Assembly (NCBI GenBank): GCA_027687465.1
Contig: JAQCQR010000027.1
Location: forward strand, 1 to 27,799
Direction of reading: 5' to 3'
DNA length: 27,799 nt
Source: Coriobacteriaceae bacterium AF08-21
GTDB taxonomy: Bacteria; Actinomycetota; Coriobacteriia; Coriobacteriales; Coriobacteriaceae
In this document: in pieces, positions 23,282-27,799 of the stretch
Layout of the letters: each line of letters begins with the position of its first letter
How positions within the stretch are numbered: position 1 is the first letter of the stretch
Translations under genes and position numbers: made by a program
Notes under the pieces: model-generated
Database searches by the model: none
The model's input: the letters and a program-made list of their open reading frames with translations, nothing else
Told to the model about the DNA's origin: nothing

Positions 23282-24595
23282 ATGCAGGCACAGAAGGCGG
23301 AGGGAACCCGCGACCTTATCGGCGCCGAGATGCGCGCCTGGCAAAAGATGCAGCAGATCGCTGCCGGCGTGTTCGAGCCGTTTGGCTTTAAGCCCATCGA
23401 GACGCCCGCGATCGAGCAGGTGGACGTGTTTGTTCACGGTATCGGCCAGTCGACCGACGTCGTGCGCAAGGAGATGTTCCGCGTGTTTAGCGGCGCTAAC
23501 CTGGAGCGCGTCTTTACCGAGGGTACCGATACCAAGCTCAAGCCCAAGCAGCGCCTGGCCCTTCGTCCCGAGGGCACAGCCGGTGTGGTGCGCGCCGTCG
23601 TGGAGAACAACCTGGTGCCCCAGGGCTCCACGCCGTTTAAGGCCTATTACGCCGAGGCCATGTTCCGCGGCGAGCGTCCTCAGAAGGGTCGCCTGCGCCA
23701 GTTCCACCAGGTGGGCATCGAGTGGCTCGGCGCTCCCGATCCGGCGGCAGACGCCGAGTGCATCATCATGCTCATGGAGTTCTACAAGCGCCTGGGCTTC
23801 GATCTGTCCAAGCTCCGTCTGCTTATTAACTCGATGGGCGATGCGCAGTGCCGTCCGGCATACCGCGAGCAGGTCAAGCAGTTCATTCTCGATCACGCCG
23901 ACGAGATGTGCGACGAGTGCCGCGAGCGCGCCGAGCTCAACCCGCTGCGCGCCTTCGACTGCAAGAACGACCACTGCCGCGAGATCATGGCCGACGCCCC
24001 GCTGATGGGCGACAACCTGTGCGACGAGTGCCGCGAGCACTACGAGCAAGTCAAGCACTATCTGGACGCCGCCGGTATCGAGTATGTTGAGGATCCCACC
24101 CTGGTGCGCGGCCTGGACTACTACACCCGTACTGTCTTTGAGGTCGAGGCTCCCGGCGCCGGTGTCGGCTCCATCGGTGGCGGCGGTCGCTATGACGGCT
24201 TGGTCGAGCTCGAGGGCGGCAAGCCCACGGCGGGCGTCGGCTTTGCCGTCGGCTTTGAGCGCGCCCTGCTAGCCCTGCAGGCCTTTGGCAGCGACCTGGG
24301 TGCCGAGGAGGTCCCGTGCGTCTACGTTGCCAACGCCGGCAAGGAGCTGCGTCAGAACGTCTTTACCATTACGCAGCAGCTTCGCGCTGCAGGGATTGTG
24401 ACCGAGGCCGACTATCAGGGCCGTTCGCTCAAGGCCCAGTTTAAGCAGGCCGACAAGGTGGGTGCCAAGCTCATTTTGGTCTTGGGCGGCGACGAGCTTG
24501 CCGCCGGCAAGGTCAAGGTGCGCGACATGCAGAGTCACGACGAGGTTCTCGTCGATTTGGCCAACGTGGTCGAGGCGGTTCGCGAGCGCCTGTAG
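23282..24595 (+). CDS. hisS: Histidyl-tRNA synthetase
   Basis: A class II aminoacyl-tRNA synthetase of 437 residues that charges tRNA-His in the cytosol. Motif 1 is near the N-terminus (FEPFGFKPIETPAIE). Motif 2 is MFRGERPQKGRLRQFHQVGIE, split around its conserved arginine. The histidine-specific motifs are LVRGLDYYTRTVFE and GGGGRYDGL. A C-terminal anticodon-binding domain begins near residue 340. An insertion at about 208-255 carries six cysteines in a CDEC ... C ... C ... CDEC layout that could hold zinc. ATG 23282 has AAAGGTG at 7 bases. The aspS gene, a common neighbour of hisS, does not follow. Confidence 0.97.
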   Translation: MQAQKAEGTRDLIGAEMRAWQKMQQIAAGVFEPFGFKPIETPAIEQVDVFVHGIGQSTDVVRKEMFRVFSGANLERVFTEGTDTKLKPKQRLALRPEGTAGVVRAVVENNLVPQGSTPFKAYYAEAMFRGERPQKGRLRQFHQVGIEWLGAPDPAADAECIIMLMEFYKRLGFDLSKLRLLINSMGDAQCRPAYREQVKQFILDHADEMCDECRERAELNPLRAFDCKNDHCREIMADAPLMGDNLCDECREHYEQVKHYLDAAGIEYVEDPTLVRGLDYYTRTVFEVEAPGAGVGSIGGGGRYDGLVELEGGKPTAGVGFAVGFERALLALQAFGSDLGAEEVPCVYVANAGKELRQNVFTITQQLRAAGIVTEADYQGRSLKAQFKQADKVGAKLILVLGGDELAAGKVKVRDMQSHDEVLVDLANVVEAVRERL

Positions 24596-24653
24596 CGCAT
24601 GTTTTTTGAGCTGCGGGCCTGTTAACGTGCCCTGCTCATGGAGAGCGATTGTT

Positions 24654-24694
24654 ACGGGGGTGTTTCGCATTTATGCGGAATGCCCCCGTTTGTA
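24654..24694 (+). terminator. Rho-independent terminator of hisS
   Basis: A 16-bp stem (24654-24669 with 24674-24689, three G-T wobbles) with a TTTA loop is followed by TTGTAT. It lies about 60 bases after the hisS stop. Confidence 0.85.
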
Positions 24695-24780
24695 TATGCC
24701 GTCCACCGAGAAATACGACCATTTGGGGCAAAAAGCCTTGCAATGCAGAAAATACTTTTGTGTGGTAAAGCGCAATCAGC

Positions 24781-24809
24781 TTCGAAAGTTTTTGCCGAGT
24801 GCCTATAAT
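24781..24809 (+). promoter_or_regulatory. Candidate promoter of ppc
   Basis: TATAAT at 24804-24809 is a consensus -10. TTCGAA at 24781-24786 is a weak -35 with 17-bp spacing. The leader to the start codon is about 40 bases. Confidence 0.5.
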
Positions 24810-24853
24810 AAATACCGCATGTTACGTGCATAGAAGGAGGAATGGGAGGAAAC

Positions 24854-27667
24854 GTGGCTGAGAACCTAAGCAACCAGTCTGTACCCGAAGCCGCGGCGCG
24901 TGTCGCTGCCGTGGTCAACCGCCTCGTTAACCGAATCGGCTCGAATGCCGAGTCCAGGGAGCGTCTCGCCGAGATCGAGATTCCCGAGGAGCTGCGCGAT
25001 AATCTGGCGCTGTTCCTGCGCCTGGAGCGCCGTGTGCTTAGCGAGTATGATCCCGAGATCGCGGACCTGTTCGACAAGATTTTAACAGCCGAGATTGTGG
25101 CCAATGCTGGCAACCCTGGTAGCCGCGCTGCCGACGAGTCCGTTGACGAGCAGGGCGTGCCCACTGCCGACGAGCCCACCGCCGTGGCGTTTCGCGAAGT
25201 CGTCGATCTGATCGACAGCCTGCCGCTCGATAAGCAACAGGTCATTGTCCGCGCCTTTACGAGCTTCTTCCATCTGGCAAACCTGTCGGAGGAGAACTAC
25301 CGTGTGGCGCAGCTGCGCGAGCGCGAGGCCGGCGCATCGACCGATACCGAGGTCGATCCCGCTAACGAACTCACCGTCGCCTATCACCAGTTGGTAAACG
25401 AGATGGGTGTCGAGGGCGCCAACGAGCTGCTCGACAAGCTCGAGTTCCACCCTGTCTTTACCGCACATCCCACCGAGGCTCGTCGTAAGGCCGTCGAGGG
25501 CAAGATTCGCCGTATCTCCAACCTGCTGGAGGAGCGTCCGCGTCTGGGCGGCTCTGACCTGGTGGAGAACGAGCGCCATATGCTGCAGGAGATCGACGCC
25601 CTGGTGCGTACGAGCCCCATCGCGCTCAAGAAGCCCACGCCGGTCGAGGAAGCCGATACCATCATCGACATCTTCGATAACACGCTGTTCGACGTTATCC
25701 CCGTCATCTATCGTCGTTTTGACGACTGGGTGCTGGGTGATAAGGCCGGTACCGTGCCGCCGTTGTGCCCGGCGTTCTTCCATCCCGGCAGCTGGATCGG
25801 TTCCGACCGTGACGGCAACCCCAACGTCACCGCCAAGGTGAGCCGTGAGGTCGCTGCTAAGTACTTTACGCACATGGTGCTCAAGCTCGAGGACAAGTGC
25901 CGCCGCATCGGCCGCAACCTCACGCTCGAGGCCACCTACAGCAAGCCGTCTGCCGAGCTCATCAACCTGTGGAACCATCAGGTCGAGATGAGCACCCAGT
26001 ACACTGCACGTGCCGAGCTGATCTCCGAGCACGAGCCGCATCGCGCCGTCATGCTCGTCATGGCCGACCGTCTGAACGCCACCGTGCGTCGCATCACCGA
26101 CACCATGTACCACAGCGCCGATGAGTTCCTGGATGACCTGCGCGTCGTCCAGCGCTCGCTGGCCGCCTGCGGTGCCGTTCGTGCCGCCTACGGCCCGGTC
26201 CAGACCATCATCTGGCAGGTCGAGTCCTTCGGCTTCCATATGGTCGAGATGGAGTTCCGTCAGCACTCCGTGGTGCATGCCCGCGCCCTCAAGGATATCC
26301 ACGAGAACGGTATCCATGGCGATCTGCAGCCCATGACGCGCGAGGTCATCGATACCTTCCGCGCTATCGGCTCCATCCAAAAGCGCTACGGCAAGAAGAT
26401 GGCGCACCGCTACATCATCTCGTTCACCAAGAGCGCCCAGCATGTGGCCGACGTCTTTGAGCTTGCCCACCTGTCCTTTGCACACGAGGAGGATGTCCCC
26501 GAGCTCGACGTGATCCCGCTGTTCGAGCAGCTCGAGGACCTCGAGGGCTGCGTCGACGTGCTCGACCAGATGCTTACGCTGCCTGTGGTGCAAAAGCGCC
26601 TTGCCCAGACCAACCGCCGCATGGAGGTCATGCTGGGCTATTCCGACTCCTCCAAGGATGCCGGTCCTACCACGGCCATGCTCGCGCTGCACTCCGCGCA
26701 GGAGCGCATTGCCAAGTGGGCCGAGAAGAACGATATCGACCTGGTGCTCATGCACGGTCGCGGCGGTGCCGTGGGCCGTGGCGGCGGCCCGGCCAACAAG
26801 GCCGTGCTGGCGCAGCCCAAGGGTTCGGTCAACTGCTTCTTTAAGCTCACCGAGCAGGGCGAGGTCATCTTTGCCCGTTACGGCAACCGCACGCTGGCTC
26901 AGCGCCATGTTGAGTCCGTTGCCGCCGCAACGCTTTTGCAGTCGGCCCCGAGTGTCGAGAAGACCAACACCGAGACCACGCAGAAGTTCTGGGATATGGC
27001 CGAGAAGCTCAACGCCGCAAGCCACGAGCGCTATCTGGACCTGCTGAACACCGAGGACTTTACACCGTGGTTCTCGACCGTGACGCCGCTGACCGAGGTC
27101 GGTCTGCTGCCGATTGGCTCGCGTCCCGCCAAGCGCGGCCTGGGCGCCAAGTCGCTCGACGACCTGCGTACCATTCCGTGGATCTTCAGCTGGAGCCAGG
27201 CGCGCATTAACCTGGCCGCTTGGTACGGCTTGGGCACCGCTTGCGAGCAGCTGGGCGATCTGGACCAGCTTAAGGCTGCCTACCAGGAGTGGCCGTTCTT
27301 CCGCACCTTTATCGACAACATCGAGATGTCGATCGCCAAGACCGACCAGCGCATCGCCAAGATGTATCTGCACCTGGGCGATCGCCAGGATCTGTCCGAG
27401 AAGGTCTTTACCGAGATGCAGCTCACCCGTAAGTGGGTCCTTGCCATCGTCGGTGATGAATGGCCGCTGCAGCGTCGTCGCGTGCTCGGCTGCGCTGTCC
27501 GCGTGCGTAACCCCTACGTCGACGCCCTGTCCATCGCCCAGGTCCGCGCCCTTCGCGAGGTGCGTATGAACCAGGACGAGATGGCAGAGGAGAAGAAGGC
27601 CGAGTACATGAGCCTGATTCTTTCGACTGTGACCGGCGTCTCGGCAGGACTGCAGAACACGGGGTAA
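24854..27667 (+). CDS. ppc: Phosphoenolpyruvate carboxylase
   Basis: A cytosolic enzyme that adds bicarbonate to phosphoenolpyruvate to make oxaloacetate, refilling the C4 branch that leads to succinate and aspartate. The 937-residue product has all catalytic signatures: FHPVFTAHPTEARRK (first catalytic His), GSWIGSDRDGNPNVT, VMLGYSDSSKDAGPTTA (the second signature, with its Lys), and LMHGRGGAVGRGGGP with the catalytic Arg and Gly-rich loop. It ends in QNTG, the conserved C-terminus of the family. Length is close to the usual 880-970. The start is chosen as GTG 24854 (GGAGG at 4 bases). ATG 24842 is possible, but its ribosome site is only one base away. Confidence 0.96.
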   Translation: MAENLSNQSVPEAAARVAAVVNRLVNRIGSNAESRERLAEIEIPEELRDNLALFLRLERRVLSEYDPEIADLFDKILTAEIVANAGNPGSRAADESVDEQGVPTADEPTAVAFREVVDLIDSLPLDKQQVIVRAFTSFFHLANLSEENYRVAQLREREAGASTDTEVDPANELTVAYHQLVNEMGVEGANELLDKLEFHPVFTAHPTEARRKAVEGKIRRISNLLEERPRLGGSDLVENERHMLQEIDALVRTSPIALKKPTPVEEADTIIDIFDNTLFDVIPVIYRRFDDWVLGDKAGTVPPLCPAFFHPGSWIGSDRDGNPNVTAKVSREVAAKYFTHMVLKLEDKCRRIGRNLTLEATYSKPSAELINLWNHQVEMSTQYTARAELISEHEPHRAVMLVMADRLNATVRRITDTMYHSADEFLDDLRVVQRSLAACGAVRAAYGPVQTIIWQVESFGFHMVEMEFRQHSVVHARALKDIHENGIHGDLQPMTREVIDTFRAIGSIQKRYGKKMAHRYIISFTKSAQHVADVFELAHLSFAHEEDVPELDVIPLFEQLEDLEGCVDVLDQMLTLPVVQKRLAQTNRRMEVMLGYSDSSKDAGPTTAMLALHSAQERIAKWAEKNDIDLVLMHGRGGAVGRGGGPANKAVLAQPKGSVNCFFKLTEQGEVIFARYGNRTLAQRHVESVAAATLLQSAPSVEKTNTETTQKFWDMAEKLNAASHERYLDLLNTEDFTPWFSTVTPLTEVGLLPIGSRPAKRGLGAKSLDDLRTIPWIFSWSQARINLAAWYGLGTACEQLGDLDQLKAAYQEWPFFRTFIDNIEMSIAKTDQRIAKMYLHLGDRQDLSEKVFTEMQLTRKWVLAIVGDEWPLQRRRVLGCAVRVRNPYVDALSIAQVRALREVRMNQDEMAEEKKAEYMSLILSTVTGVSAGLQNTG

Positions 27668-27752
27668 TCGATAGCCCTGTAGTCGTCCGGGTCCGCCATT
27701 AGTTTACTTTTAGGCACGTCCTCGGACATGCAAGAAGCCCTCGCTGCGCACT

Positions 27753-27799
27753 TGAACTGCGTCCCAAATCTTGGACGCCCTAAATAGCGACTAGGCCGC
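27753..27799 (+). mobile_element. Possible IS3-type terminal repeat, cut by window end
   Basis: From 27753, TGAACTGCGTCCCAAATC continues as TTGGACG, ending at 27777. This resembles the terminal inverted repeats of many IS3-family elements (the TGnnCTG, CCCAAA, TTGGAC pattern). The outward TG end faces left, so the element would extend to the right beyond the window. No transposase sequence is visible in the 22 bases that remain. The stretch 27668-27752 after ppc shows no gene or clear terminator. Confidence 0.35.

Noticed and set aside
24722..24735. Sequence TTTGGGGCAAAAAG shared in near-identical form with the loop of the hairpin at 14923-14935
   Set aside because: A 13-14 base AT/G-rich match in two AT-rich gaps is too short to call a repeat without a genome-wide count.
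25082..27373. Long minus-strand open frame opposite ppc
   Set aside because: It lies wholly antisense to a clear ppc gene, has no recognisable domain and arises from the codon bias of the + strand gene.

Overview
The window reads as chromosomal DNA of a high-GC, gut-type actinobacterium of the class Coriobacteriia, most like Collinsella. This is inferred from protein style, codon use and promoter form; no 16S or other definitive marker is present. Genes are dense and nearly all on the + strand. The one clear exception is the D-alanyl-D-alanine carboxypeptidase near 3.1-4.6 kb.

Layout: (1) 1-3.1 kb: tRNA-Arg(ACG) and tRNA-Ser(GCT), each with its own promoter and terminator, flank an 813-residue TPR-containing protein of unknown function. 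(2) 3.1-6.6 kb: a secreted D,D-carboxypeptidase is divergent from a VanR/VanS-like two-component system, with no vanHAX genes in view; this looks like cell-wall sensing. (3) 6.7-9.8 kb: a lone pstB (phosphate ABC ATPase) is followed by a PhoB/PhoR-like pair. (4) 10.0-12.1 kb: a compact phosphotyrosine module for polysaccharide control (Wzz/CpsC-like modulator, BY-kinase CpsD, PHP phosphatase CpsB) with no glycosyltransferases next to it. (5) 12.1-14.8 kb: a GNAT acetyltransferase and the Hsp90 chaperone HtpG. (6) 15.1-20.1 kb: two tandem YhgE/Pip-type membrane proteins. (7) 20.3-22.7 kb: an EamA/DMT-family exporter and an M20D amidohydrolase. (8) 22.7-23.3 kb: a decayed region with the last piece of an MFS transporter and a row of long hairpins. 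(9) 23.3-27.7 kb: hisS and ppc, then what may be the terminal repeat of an IS3-type insertion sequence running off the right edge.

Most genes are housekeeping or envelope functions. Envelope themes dominate: peptidoglycan trimming, envelope two-component sensing, exopolysaccharide phosphoregulation and the YhgE/Pip pair. The least explained material is intergenic: three consecutive 60-66 bp hairpins upstream of hisS, a perfect 21-bp-arm inverted repeat after htpG, an inverted copy of the tRNA-Ser 3' end, and several short palindromes at promoters. No CRISPR array, prophage, integrase or rRNA gene was seen.
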